A stretch of DNA of 64,000 nt from Alteraurantiacibacter buctensis (lineage in GTDB: Bacteria; Pseudomonadota; Alphaproteobacteria; Sphingomonadales; Sphingomonadaceae): contig NZ_WTYV01000002.1 in the NCBI RefSeq assembly GCF_009827655.1, forward strand, positions 682,657-746,656, in the 5' to 3' direction. Under the pieces are notes generated by a model that saw only the letters and a program-made list of their open reading frames with translations, did not search any database and was not told where the DNA came from. The translations under genes were made by a program, and so were the position numbers. The stretch's first letter is position 1, and each line of letters opens with the position of its first letter. Shown one piece after another: positions 17,826 through 30,060 of the stretch.

Positions 17826-20051
17826 ATGAACACCAGGCGAATTCTCGCGGCTTCCGTCGCGCCCCTTGCGCTCACCATCGCCCTTGCGGCGCCCGCTGCC
17901 GCGCAGGATAGCGATGCCGCCGAGGCGGCGCGCAACGACCAGCCGCCGGTCATCATCGTCACCGCCTAGCGGCGCGAGGAAGACCTGCAGGACGTGCCGA
18001 TTGCCGCCACCGCGCTGTCGGGTGACATGCTGGACGACAAGGCGGTGGAACGCCTGGCCGACCTGCAATTTGCCGCCCCCTCCGTATCGATCACCGACCA
18101 GGGCCTGACCCAGTCGGTCAACCTGCGCGGCATCGGCATCGCCAGCGGCTCGCCGGCAGTGGCCAACGGCGTGGCGCAGTATATCGACGGCGTATTCCAG
18201 CCGCCGATCATCACCTCGTCCACGTTCTATGACATCGCCACGATCGAGGTGCTGCGCGGGCCGCAGGGCACGCTGGTCGGCTCGAACTCCACGGGCGGGG
18301 CGATCTTCATCAACACCCGCAACCCCGAACTGGACGCGATCGGGGGCTATGCCGAAGCCCATTATGGCAGCTATGATGCCTATGGCGTGGAAGGGGCGAT
18401 CAACCTGCCGCTGGCGCAGGACGTGGCAGTGCGCGTGGCCGGCACCACCCGCTGGCGCGACAGCTATTACACCGATGTCGGCCCCTTCGCCAACGAGCCG
18501 GGCGCGCTGGACGAGCAGGCCGTGCGCGTGGGCCTGCTGTGGGAGCCGGAGAACTTCCGCGCCCTGGCCAAGGTTGAATGGATCGACAAGAACACCGGCG
18601 GCTATGCCTATCGCCCGATCGCCGGCACCACCTTTGCCAATGCGCGGCGGGCCGATTACCGGCTGTTGTCCTACAACGCCCCCACGCTCAACAACGAGCG
18701 CGCGTTCCACTCCAGCCTTGAACTGCGCTACGAGCTGGGCGACGGGATCGTGCTGCGCTCGGTCAGCGGCTACCTCAACAAACGGATCAACAATCTTTAC
18801 GACCTGGACGGGTCCGATCGTGCCTCGACCAGTGATCCGGCGGCCAGCTTCGTGCAGGTCTCCGACCAATTCGTGCGCGAACGGCAGATCACCCAGGAAT
18901 TCAACCTGATCTCGCCCGATGAAGGGCCCTTCACCTGGATCCTGGGCGGCTATTTCCAGCAGAACAAGATCGACGTCATCATCGAGAACCGCAGCGGCGA
19001 TTTCGTGGGCGATCCGGTGGATATCCTCAACTTCCAGGACAAGCAGACGCTGGGCGTGTTCGCGCAGGTGGGCTTCGAACTGTCGCCGCAGCTCGAACTG
19101 CAGGTGGGCGGGCGCTATTCGGCCTATGACGTGACCAGCGAAGGCAGCGTGACGATCGGATCGGAAGGGCCGGTGTTCGGCCCCAACGGCCTGGTGGTGG
19201 CCAACCTTGCCGGCGCTCATGACGATGGCCGCGCCACGGGCAAGGTGGCGCTCAACTGGACGCCCAACGTGGACCACAACTTCTACGCCTTCGTCGCGCG
19301 CGGCTACAAGCCGGGCGGGGCCAACAACGCCACGTCCGAATTCGGGCCGGAAACGGTGATGGATTACGAACTGGGCTGGAAGGGCAGCTTCCTCGACAAC
19401 CACCTGCGCACCCAGGTGGGCGCGTTCTACATGGATTACAGCGATTTCCAGTTCGACGCGCTGGAGCCGCTGACCGGGCAGACCGGGGTGATCAACATCG
19501 CCAATGCCACGATCAAGGGGCTGGAATTCCAGGCCCAGGCCAACGTGGGCGGGTTCGGCTTCGATGCGGGCCTCGCCTATGTCGACAGCTCGCTGGACGA
19601 GGTGGTGATCGTCAACCAGCGCACCCTGCCGCAGATCGGCCAGCTCGGGCCGCAGTGCCCCACGGGCACCGCGTCCAACCCGCCGGTGTGCTTCAACTAT
19701 GCGCCGTTCCAGGTAACCGCCGGGGGCGGGCCCAACCTGTTCTCGCCCAAGTGGTCGTACAACTTCGGCCTGCAATACGAGATCTGGCTGGAAGGCGGTT
19801 CGCTGACCCCGCGCATCAACTATGCCTATGTCGGTTCGCGCTGGACCAACCTGCTGTACAACCCGGCGCTGGACTTCCTGCCCGGGCGCGGCTTGCTGTC
19901 GGCCCAGTTGACCGCCGATTTCGGCGACTATTCGATCGAACTGTATGGCACCAACCTGGCGGGCAAGGACTATGTCAGCGGCCAGTCGGGCAACAACGAG
20001 TTCTATGGTGCGCCCAGCGAAGTGGGGGTGCGGGCGCGGATCGACTTCTGA
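17826..20051 (+). pseudogene. TonB-dependent receptor interrupted by an in-frame amber codon
   Basis: Translation from ATG 17826 (behind GGGAGGA) gives a signal peptide and the TonB-box region ending PPVIIVTA, then TAG at 17967-17969, then in the same frame RREEDLQDVPIAATALSG and a complete plug and barrel to 20051. Receptors of this family normally read VTAQRREE or VTARRREE here, so a single change (CAG to TAG) explains the stop. Read through, the protein would be 741 residues with plug motifs (VNLRGIGIAS, TIEVLRGPQGTLVGSNSTGGAIFI) and a barrel ending ARIDF. Nothing else is damaged, so the lesion is recent, a sequencing error, or suppressed. GTG 17994 could not yield a secreted protein. Confidence 0.85.
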
Positions 20052-20073
20052 TCCTTGCCTGTCGGTGACGGGG

Positions 20074-20098
20074 AAGGGGCCGGACCTGCCGACCCCTT
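20074..20098. terminator. Hairpin between convergent TonB receptor and zinc-ribbon genes
   Basis: AAGGGG (20074-20079) pairs with CCCCTT (20093-20098), and the inner CGG (20081-20083) with CCG (20089-20091), leaving a five-base loop. It is 22 bases after the receptor stop and just beyond the end of the opposite gene. The short T-run after it (CCCCTTTC) suits a terminator for the plus strand. Confidence 0.55.
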
Positions 20099-20105
20099 TC
20101 GCCGC

Positions 20106-20414
20106 TCAGTCGAACAGTTCTTCCAGGAACGATTTCTTGCGCTTGGGATAGCCGCGCCGGTCGGGCCGGTAGTGGTCGTGGCCATAGGCCTGCTGCTGCG
20201 GCGGCGGGGCGGAGGAATAAGGGGCTGCGCGCGGGGTGACCAGCGGGGCCACGTCGTGTTCCACCGTGCGCTGGATGATCTTGTCGAGCTCGCCGCGATC
20301 GAGCCACACGCCGCGGCACTGCGGGCAATAGTCGATCTCCACCCCCTGCCGCTCGCTCATCACGAGGGCAACTCGGCATACGGGGCAGGGCATTCCGGCG
20401 GCGGGATTGGTCAT
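20106..20414 (-). CDS. zf-TFIIB (zinc-ribbon) domain protein
   Basis: A 102-residue protein beginning MTNPAAGMPCPVCRVALVMSE. Two CxxC knuckles, CPVC (9-12) and CPQC (about 30-33) followed by RGVWLDRGELDKII, match the zf-TFIIB family (PF13453), which binds zinc and has no known function. The C-terminal half is low in complexity, rich in Pro, Gln and Tyr, and ends KRKKSFLEELFD. ATG 20414 has a GAGGAG sequence upstream, while TTG 20420 is a less likely start. It is cytosolic. The 302 bases between this start and bamD hold no gene that I recognise. Confidence 0.85.
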   Translation of the reverse strand: MTNPAAGMPCPVCRVALVMSERQGVEIDYCPQCRGVWLDRGELDKIIQRTVEHDVAPLVTPRAAPYSSAPPPQQQAYGHDHYRPDRRGYPKRKKSFLEELFD

Positions 20415-20679
20415 CGGCAAGGGTCTCCTCGGTTGGCTGCTTCCAAACCGGGGTGGCCGATGCTGGCGGGGCGGGGGAACCAGGGAGCCGAGCCATCATC
20501 GGGTCACCCCGATGCGGTCCGACATCACGATGTTCCCATCGCCAGAGGGGCCCGGCCCGCACCCTCAATATGGGGGCGTGCCAGGCGTTCGCAAGAGCCG
20601 GAAAACCGCAGCGGCCGGATCATGCGCGGGCCAGCGGCACCGCAGGTCCCGGCACGGGTGACAAAGGCCACCCTTTCAC

Positions 20680-20708
20680 TTGGCGTTCATCACCGCGCTG
20701 GTTATAGG
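20680..20708 (+). promoter_or_regulatory. Possible sigma-70 promoter of bamD
   Basis: TTGGCG (20680-20685) and TATAGG (20703-20708) are separated by 17 bases. Transcription would begin near 20715, only a few bases before the bamD ATG at 20717, so the message could be nearly leaderless. There is no clear ribosome site before the ATG, which fits. Confidence 0.4.
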
Positions 20709-20716
20709 CTGGCGGC

Positions 20717-21514
20717 ATGAGGCATTCCAAGATCCTGTCCGTGGGCCTGCTGGCCGTGTCCGCCCTGGCCCTGTCCGCCTGTGCCGGCCGCGGTGGCGGG
20801 ACCAACGAGCGTGAGACGCAGTACGTCGCGCGGGACGTGGAAACGCTGTACAATTCGGCCAAGGCCCGGATGGACCGCGGCGACCTGACCGTGGCCGCCG
20901 CCCTGTTCGACGAGGTGGAACGCCAGCACCCCTATTCGCCCTGGGCCCGCCGCGCCCAGTTGATGAGCGCCTTTGCCTATTACGCCAGCCGCAACTACAA
21001 CCAGTCGATCCAGTCGGCCACGCGGTTCATCTCGATCCACCCGGGCAACCGCGATGCGCCTTATGCCTATTACCTGATCGCGATGTGCTATTACGAGCAG
21101 ATCAGCGACGTCACGCGTGACCAGGCAATCACCCTGCAGGCCCAGCGGGCGATGAACGAGATCATCCGCCGCTACCCGCGCAGCGAGTATGCCGCCGATG
21201 CCCGCATCAAGCTGGACCTGGTGAATGACCACCTGGCCGGCAAGGAAATGGAAATCGGCCGCTTCTACGAACGGTCGGGCCACTGGCTGGCGGCGCAGTA
21301 CCGCTTTCGCGAGGTGGTGGAGACCTACCAGACCACCAGCCACACACCCGAGGCACTCTATCGCCTGACCGAGACCAGCCTGGCGCTGGGCCTGCCGGTG
21401 GAAGCGCAGCGCTATGCCGCCGTGCTGGGGGCCAACTATCCGGGCAGCGAGTGGTACCAGAAGGCGTTCGACCTGATGCAGGAACACGCGCCTGCCGTAG
21501 CAACCGCCGGATAA
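20717..21514 (+). CDS. bamD: Outer-membrane protein assembly factor BamD
   Basis: BamD is an essential lipoprotein of the BAM complex that inserts beta-barrels. The 265-residue protein has a lipoprotein signal (ALSAC, Cys about 22) and five TPR-like repeats, beginning VETLYNSAKARMDRGDLTVAAALFDEVERQHPYSPWARRAQLM and QSIQSATRFISIHPGN, which are family hallmarks. ISDVTRDQ and AMNEIIRRYPRSEYAADAR lie further on. It is followed 66 bases later by recN in the bamD-recN-ligA order usual in alphaproteobacteria. Confidence 0.96.
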   Translation: MRHSKILSVGLLAVSALALSACAGRGGGTNERETQYVARDVETLYNSAKARMDRGDLTVAAALFDEVERQHPYSPWARRAQLMSAFAYYASRNYNQSIQSATRFISIHPGNRDAPYAYYLIAMCYYEQISDVTRDQAITLQAQRAMNEIIRRYPRSEYAADARIKLDLVNDHLAGKEMEIGRFYERSGHWLAAQYRFREVVETYQTTSHTPEALYRLTETSLALGLPVEAQRYAAVLGANYPGSEWYQKAFDLMQEHAPAVATAG

Positions 21515-21580
21515 TCCGCTTTTGTTCCGCCGCGGCGATTGCGCTGCGGTGCGCGCCGCCTTAAGTCTGCGGGCCTTGCC

Positions 21581-23259
21581 ATGCTGACTCACCTGGCCAT
21601 CCGCAATGTCGTGCTGATCGAGGCGCTGGACCTGGCTTTCGGGCCGGGGCTGGGCGTGCTGACGGGCGAGACGGGGGCGGGCAAGTCGATCCTGCTCGAT
21701 GCGCTGGGGCTGGTGCTGGGCAACCGCGCCGAGACAGGCCTGGTGCGCGCCGGGGCGGACGGGGCCTCAGTTACCGCCACCTTCGAATTCGCCGCCCTGC
21801 CTGCCGCCGTGGCCGGTCCTCTTGCCGAAGCCGAGGTGGAACTGGAACCGGGCGAGCCGCTGCTGATCCGCCGCACCATCAAGGCTGACGGGGGCAGCAA
21901 GGCCTTCATCAATGACCAGCCGGTGGGCGTGGCCCTGCTGCGAGAGATCGCCGGGGCGCTCGTGGAACTGCACGGCCAGCACGATGATCGCGGGTTGGTG
22001 AACCCCCGAGGCCACCGCCTGCTGCTTGACCGGTTCTGCGGCGGCGACGTCGATGGCGTGACCGCCGCCCATGCCGCCTGGGCCGATGCCGTGACGCGCC
22101 TCTCTGCGGCAAAAGCGGCCATCGCCAAGGCCAGCGCCGACCAGGACCTGCTGCTGGCCCACCTGGAAGAACTGACCGCCATGCAGCCCGAGGAAGGCGA
22201 AGAGGAGCGCCTGGCGCTCGCCCGGGCCGACATGCAGAAGGGCGAGCGGCTGGCGGATGACCTGCAGGACCTGCGGACCTACTGGGACGGGTCAAACAGC
22301 GCATTGGCGCAACTGCGCGCCGCCGCCCGCAAGCTGGACCGGATTGCCGACCAGCATCCCGTGCTGGCCGAAGCACTCGCCAGCCTTGACCGCGCCGTGA
22401 TCGAGGCGGGCGAGGCGGAAGACTCCCTGCGCCGCGCAGCCGAGGCCATGGAGTTCGATCCGCAGGAGCTGGAGAACGCCGAGACCCGCCTGTTCGAACT
22501 GCGGGCGCTGGCCCGCAAGCACGATTGCCGGGTGGATGACCTGCCGCGCGTGATGCGCGAGATGCGCGCGGCGCTGGATGCCATCGAGCATGGTGAGGCC
22601 GACGTTGCCGCGCTGGAGGCGGAAGTCGCCAGCACCCGCCAGGTCTATCTGGCGCGGGCCGAGGCATTGCACGCCACGCGCGTTTCGGGCGCGCTGCAAC
22701 TGGATGCTGCCGTGGCGGGCGAACTCGCCCCGCTGAAGCTGGACGCCGCCCGCTTCCGCACTGCCGTGACCCTGCTGGACGAGGACCGCTGGGGCGCGGG
22801 CGGCATGGATACGGTGGAATTCCTGATCGCCACCAACCCCGGCGCGGACTTTGCGCCCTTGGGCAAGATCGCATCGGGCGGCGAACTGTCCCGCTTCATC
22901 CTGGCGCTGAAGGTGGCGCTGGCGGAAAAGGGCGGGGCCGCCACGGTGATCTTCGACGAGATCGACCGCGGCGTGGGCGGGGCGGTAGCCAGCGCCATCG
23001 GCGAACGGCTGGCGCGGCTGGCTGGCCAAGGGGAAGAGGGGGGCGGGCAACTGCTGGCCGTCACCCACAGCCCGCAGGTGGCCGCACGCGGCGGCACGCA
23101 CTACATGATCGCCAAGAGCAGCGAGGGGACTGTCACGCGCACCTCGGTGGCGCTGTTGGACAGTGCGGGGCGGCAGGAGGAGATCGCCCGGATGCTCAGC
23201 GGCGCGGAGATTACGCCAGAGGCGCGCGCCCAGGCAGACCGGCTTCTGGAGGGGGTGTG

Positions 23260-23260
<1 letters not shown>
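21581..23260 (+). CDS. recN: DNA repair protein RecN
   Basis: RecN is an SMC-like ATPase that holds broken ends together during double-strand break repair. The 559-residue protein has the Walker A GETGAGKSILLDAL (about 33-46), a coiled-coil middle (about 150-340) and at the C-terminus the signature LGKIASGGELSRFILALK, Walker B TVIFDEIDRGVGG and VTHSPQVAA. ATG 21581 opens MLTHLAIRNVVLIEAL, the conserved RecN start; the frame further upstream is not conserved. Its stop overlaps the start of the next, foreign-looking gene by one base. Confidence 0.97.
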
Positions 23261-25966
<2,706 letters not shown>

Positions 25967-26035
25967 TCGTTCCTCAGGCAAACGTTTTCTTGTCGGACAA
26001 ATAGTGTTAGCCCCGCCCGAAAAGGGGAGAGGGAC

Positions 26036-27442
26036 ATGGCACAGGCACCCGTGGCGGCAGGCTTGGAGGCCGCCACCTATCGCAAGGTGGCGCGGCGGCT
26101 GCTGCCGATCCTGTTCGTGGGCTATTTCGTGGCCTACCTGGACCGGGTGAACGTGGGCTTTGCCAAGCTGCAGATGGCCGGCGACCTGGCCCTGAGCGAT
26201 GCGGTCTACGGCGCGGGGGCGGGGATCTTCTTCCTGGGCTATTTCCTGTTCGAAGTGCCCAGCAACCTGTTGCTGCGGCGGATCGGCGCGCGCATCTGGA
26301 TCGCACGGATCATGATCACCTGGGGGCTGATCTCGGCCGCCTTCGCCTTTACGGGGATGATCCACTGGGGTCCGGTGGCGCCGCTGTTCGGCCTCAACGA
26401 TGCGGAATTCACCTTCTATTTCCTGCGCTTCATGCTGGGGCTGGCCGAGGCGGGGTTCTATCCCGGCGTAATCCTGTATCTCACCTTCTGGTTTCCCGCA
26501 GCGCGGCGGGCGCACATCATCGCCCTGTTCATGTCGGCCATCGCCTTTTCCAACATTGTCGGCTCGCCGGTATCGGGTGCGATCATGCAGTTCATGGACG
26601 GGCTGGCGGACTGGCGCGGGTGGCAGTGGCTGTTCGTGGTGGAGGGCATTCCTTCCGTGCTGATGGGGCTGGTGGTGCTGGCCGCGCTGCCCGATGGCCC
26701 GCACAAGGCCCGCTGGCTGGCCGATGACGAGCGCGCTCTGGTGCTGCAACGGCTGGCCGAAGAGGAAGACGGCAAGGCCGCGCGCGGCACCCGGCACGGC
26801 GTGGCGGACCTGTTCCGCGATGTGCGCGTGTGGCTGTTCGCCTTCGCGTTCTTCTGCCTCAACGCCGGGTTCTATGCCTTGAGCTTCTGGATGCCCACGA
26901 TCATCCAGGAAGTGGGGCTGGCCCCCGATGACTACTTCGGCGTGGGCCTGCTCAGCATGATCCCGTGGAGCGTGATCGCCCTGGTGATGATCTACTGGGC
27001 GCGCCATTCGGACCGGACGGGCGAGCGCACCTGGCACGCGGTCAGCGGCTCGCTTACCGCCTGCGCGGGCATGCTGCTGCTGGCCTTCGGCGGCGGGCAC
27101 GTGGCGCTGGCGCTACTGGCGCTGGCGATGGTGGGGGCAGGCGTGCTGTGCTGGCAGACGATCTATTGGTCGTTCCCCACCAGTTTCCTGTCGGGCGCGG
27201 CGGCGGCAGGCGGGATTGCCCTGATCAACGCGCTGGGCAACCTGGGCGGCTTCTTCGGGCCGGACCTCATCGGATCGATCCGCGATGCCAACGGGGGGGA
27301 TAGCACCATGGCCTTCGTGGTGCTGGCCGGGCTGGCGGCGACCAATGCCGTGCTGACACTGGTGCTGTCACGCATGGCCGGGCCGGGCTGGCAGGGGCAG
27401 GGCGCGCTCATTCCCGCTGGCAAAGCCGGCGTGGAGGCGTAA
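26036..27442 (+). CDS. MFS transporter of the anion:cation symporter family
   Basis: A 468-residue inner-membrane transporter with about 12 helices. RRLLPILFVGYFVAYLDRVNVGFAKLQM near the N-terminus and the GYFLFEVPSNLLLRRIGARIWIARIM motif belong to the ACS family (tartrate, phthalate and glucarate-type organic acids). The loop between helices 6 and 7 contains LPDGPHKARWL, also usual there. It stands alone, so the substrate, probably an organic acid, cannot be assigned. The ATG at 26036 follows GGGGAGAGGG. Confidence 0.9.
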   Translation: MAQAPVAAGLEAATYRKVARRLLPILFVGYFVAYLDRVNVGFAKLQMAGDLALSDAVYGAGAGIFFLGYFLFEVPSNLLLRRIGARIWIARIMITWGLISAAFAFTGMIHWGPVAPLFGLNDAEFTFYFLRFMLGLAEAGFYPGVILYLTFWFPAARRAHIIALFMSAIAFSNIVGSPVSGAIMQFMDGLADWRGWQWLFVVEGIPSVLMGLVVLAALPDGPHKARWLADDERALVLQRLAEEEDGKAARGTRHGVADLFRDVRVWLFAFAFFCLNAGFYALSFWMPTIIQEVGLAPDDYFGVGLLSMIPWSVIALVMIYWARHSDRTGERTWHAVSGSLTACAGMLLLAFGGGHVALALLALAMVGAGVLCWQTIYWSFPTSFLSGAAAAGGIALINALGNLGGFFGPDLIGSIRDANGGDSTMAFVVLAGLAATNAVLTLVLSRMAGPGWQGQGALIPAGKAGVEA

Positions 27443-27455
27443 AGGCGCGGCTGTG

Positions 27456-27830
27456 ATGCGAATCGCCCTGCCTCACCGCCGACACCTGGCCATGCTGCTG
27501 CTGGCAGTAGCCCTGCTGGTGCGCGCCGTGGTGCCGCAAGGCTTCATGCTGGAGCGTGGCGGCGAAGGCGTGACCATCGCCATGTGCAATTCCGACATGA
27601 CGATGACGATCCCGTTCAAGGACGGGAAGGGCCCCAAACAGGCGGACAGCAAGGCCGACCCTTGCGCCTTTGCCGGGCACCAGAGCGCCGCCGCCCCGCC
27701 CGAGGGCGTAGCCCCGCTGCCGCTGCCGCTGCTTGCTCCGGCGCCCTATGACGCGGTGCGTGAACGCGCCCTGTCACCCGCCAGCCCGCACCACCTGCCG
27801 CCTGCAACGGGGCCGCCGCACCTCGCCTGA
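27456..27830 (+). CDS. DUF2946 family small membrane/periplasmic protein
   Basis: A 124-residue protein with one N-terminal hydrophobic segment (LAMLLLAVALLVRAVVPQGFML) followed by a periplasmic part with TIAMCNSDMTMTIPF and ADPCAFAGHQS. Such proteins (DUF2946) usually lie beside copper-related TonB receptors in alpha- and gammaproteobacteria. Cys, Met and His residues in the exported part would suit metal contact. The ATG at 27456 is preferred over GTG 27453. It precedes two receptors and a PepSY protein, which together suggest a metal-uptake or copper-handling locus; the biochemical role is unknown. Confidence 0.7.
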   Translation: MRIALPHRRHLAMLLLAVALLVRAVVPQGFMLERGGEGVTIAMCNSDMTMTIPFKDGKGPKQADSKADPCAFAGHQSAAAPPEGVAPLPLPLLAPAPYDAVRERALSPASPHHLPPATGPPHLA

Positions 27831-27918
27831 CACGACCGCCACGGCAATTGCCCGTCCTGCCCTTGCGGCATGATCCGGCCACTTGACCACGCTCACGCTT
27901 GTCGAGACGAGATTTTGC

Positions 27919-30018
27919 ATGACTTTCCAGACCTTTTTGCGCTGCGCCAGTGCGCTGGTGCCTGCCACGCTTGCGGCCACCCCCGCCGTTGCCCAGCAAC
28001 AGACCGCTGACATCGCCACCGACGTCATTGTCGTCACCGCTTCGCCCAAGCCTGACGAGACCACCGACATCATCGACGCCCCGCGACAGATCGCGCTGCC
28101 GGCCGATGCCGTGGCCATTGCCGCCCGGGCACCGGGGGCAGCGGCCGTGGGCAACGGCGCGCTGTCGGGCCAGCTCAGCTATCGCGGGCTGTTTGGTGAG
28201 CGGGTGACCGGCACCATCAACGGCCAGCGCTTTGCCACCGGCGGTCCCAACGCGATGGACCCGCCAATGCACTATGCCCCTTCGATCCTGGTCGAGAGCA
28301 TCGCCATTGCGCGCGGTGTGTCGCCGGTGTCCGATGGCCCGGCCCTGGCTGGTGCGATCGATGCACAATTGCTGCAGGCCCACTTTGCCGGCGGTTCCGG
28401 CGTGGAGGTCCACGGCCAGGCGGCAGCCCAGTATCGCAGCGTCGATGAAAGCCATGCCGCCGGCGGCCTGCTGGCCCTGGCCACCTCCACCGTCCGGCTG
28501 GGGGTTATCGCCAGTCGCGAGGAAGGCAGCGACTACCGCTTTGCCGGCGGCAGGGCTGGCGGCACGTCGTTCGAACGCACCCTGTACGGCGTTCACGGCG
28601 GCATCCGGCTGGGGCAGGGCGAACTGTTTGCCGAGTACCGCCGCAGCGAAACCGATCCTTCGGGCAACCCGCCGTTCGCGCTGGACATCGTCTATTTCAA
28701 CACCAACTTCTTCCAGGCCGGCTGGCGTGGCGATCTGGCTGACAATGTGGGCCTGCAGGTGCGCCTTGGCCGGGTCACCGTGGGCCACCTGATGGACAAC
28801 CAGACCCTGCGCCGCCCGGTTGCCGCCGTGCCTCGGGCCAGCTTTGCCCAGGCCGATACCACCACTGCCGATGCCAGCCTGCGGATCGGATCGGCGGGTC
28901 GCCATATCCTGCTGGGCGGCGATGCCGAGTGGATCGACAAGACGGTGGTCATCACCAACCCGGCCAACGCAGCCTTCAGTATCACGGCCCAGCCTCTGTC
29001 GCAGGGGGACCGTGCCGGCGGTTTCATCCAGTGGCGGCATGGCAGCGGACAGGTGGAATGGGAGCTGGGCGCACGCCTTGATCGCACCCGCCAGCGGGTT
29101 GCCACGCCCGTGCTGGGCACCGCGGTCACGGGTGGCCCGGTGACACTGGCCAATGCCTTTGCCGCCAGTGCCCGCCGGGCAGGGGATACCACCGTGGATG
29201 CCGCGCTGCGTATCTGGCTGCCGGGTGACGAGGTTACTCCGCGCCTGAACCTGGCGCGCAAGACCCGCGTGCCCAGCCTGCTGGAGCGCTTCGCCTGGCT
29301 GCCGACCGAGGCCAGCTATGGCCTGGCCGATGGCAACATCTATGTGGGCAACCAGGCCCTGCGGCCGGAAGTGGCGTGGATTGCCGAGGCCGGCTTTGAT
29401 CTGGACAGCGGCCCGGTGACCATGCGCCCCACGTTGTTCTATCGCCGGATTGACCATTACATCCAGGGCACGGCGTTCGATGCCTCGCCGGGGGTCATCA
29501 ACAGCCCGGTGGAGATGGTCGCCAGCATGAACGGCGATGCCACGCCGTTGATGTTCCGCAACACCGATGCCCAACTTTACGGGCTGGATTTCGATTTCAG
29601 CGCTAGGCTGACCGATCACCTGCAGGTTGATGGCACCAGCAGCTGGGTGCGCGGCAAGCGGCGTGATACGGTGGACAATCTCTACCGCGTGCCGCCCCTG
29701 TCGCTGCGCCTGGCGGCGCTGTGGCAGGCCGAGCGCTGGACGCTGGGCGCGGAAATGACCGCTGCGGACAACCAGCGCATGGTCTCTGCCACCAATGGCG
29801 AGACGCCCAGCGACGGCTATGCCGTGTTCGGCCTGTTCGCCAGTTACGCCCTGAGCAGCGCTATCCGGCTGGAGGCGGGTGTCGAGAACCTGTTCGACGC
29901 GTTCTACCAGCCGCATCTTGCCGGGCTCAACCGCGTTGGTGTGTCCGATGTTCCCCTGGGACAGCGCCTGCCCGGTGCCGGGCGCGGCCTGTGGGCGCGG
30001 GCCAGCGCCAGCTTCTGA
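27919..30018 (+). CDS. TonB-dependent receptor, copper-receptor-like
   Basis: A 699-residue outer-membrane receptor with a signal peptide (LAATPAVAQQ), a TonB-box-like DVIVVTA and a plug with RGLFGERVTGTINGQRFATGG and a distinctive GGPNAMDPPMHYAP stretch. That stretch recalls the MDPPT/Met-His motif of OprC/NosA copper receptors. The barrel ends in ARASASF. It follows the DUF2946 gene by 88 bases and precedes a second receptor by 42 bases, all on one strand, so a shared operon is likely. The copper link rests on motif and neighbours, not on a search. Confidence 0.82.
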   Translation: MTFQTFLRCASALVPATLAATPAVAQQQTADIATDVIVVTASPKPDETTDIIDAPRQIALPADAVAIAARAPGAAAVGNGALSGQLSYRGLFGERVTGTINGQRFATGGPNAMDPPMHYAPSILVESIAIARGVSPVSDGPALAGAIDAQLLQAHFAGGSGVEVHGQAAAQYRSVDESHAAGGLLALATSTVRLGVIASREEGSDYRFAGGRAGGTSFERTLYGVHGGIRLGQGELFAEYRRSETDPSGNPPFALDIVYFNTNFFQAGWRGDLADNVGLQVRLGRVTVGHLMDNQTLRRPVAAVPRASFAQADTTTADASLRIGSAGRHILLGGDAEWIDKTVVITNPANAAFSITAQPLSQGDRAGGFIQWRHGSGQVEWELGARLDRTRQRVATPVLGTAVTGGPVTLANAFAASARRAGDTTVDAALRIWLPGDEVTPRLNLARKTRVPSLLERFAWLPTEASYGLADGNIYVGNQALRPEVAWIAEAGFDLDSGPVTMRPTLFYRRIDHYIQGTAFDASPGVINSPVEMVASMNGDATPLMFRNTDAQLYGLDFDFSARLTDHLQVDGTSSWVRGKRRDTVDNLYRVPPLSLRLAALWQAERWTLGAEMTAADNQRMVSATNGETPSDGYAVFGLFASYALSSAIRLEAGVENLFDAFYQPHLAGLNRVGVSDVPLGQRLPGAGRGLWARASASF

Positions 30019-30060
30019 ACCAGATCATCCCATTACCCTCTGATCGAGGAACCCGTACCG

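Noticed and set aside
17994..20051. The second part of the broken TonB receptor as an independent gene from GTG 17994
   Set aside because: It would lack a signal peptide and the TonB box; it continues the frame of the first part without shift.
20415..20716. A tRNA or small RNA in the gap between the zinc-ribbon gene and bamD
   Set aside because: No cloverleaf or GGTTCGA-type T-loop is visible, and no strong hairpin with a T-run. Only the possible bamD promoter stands out.
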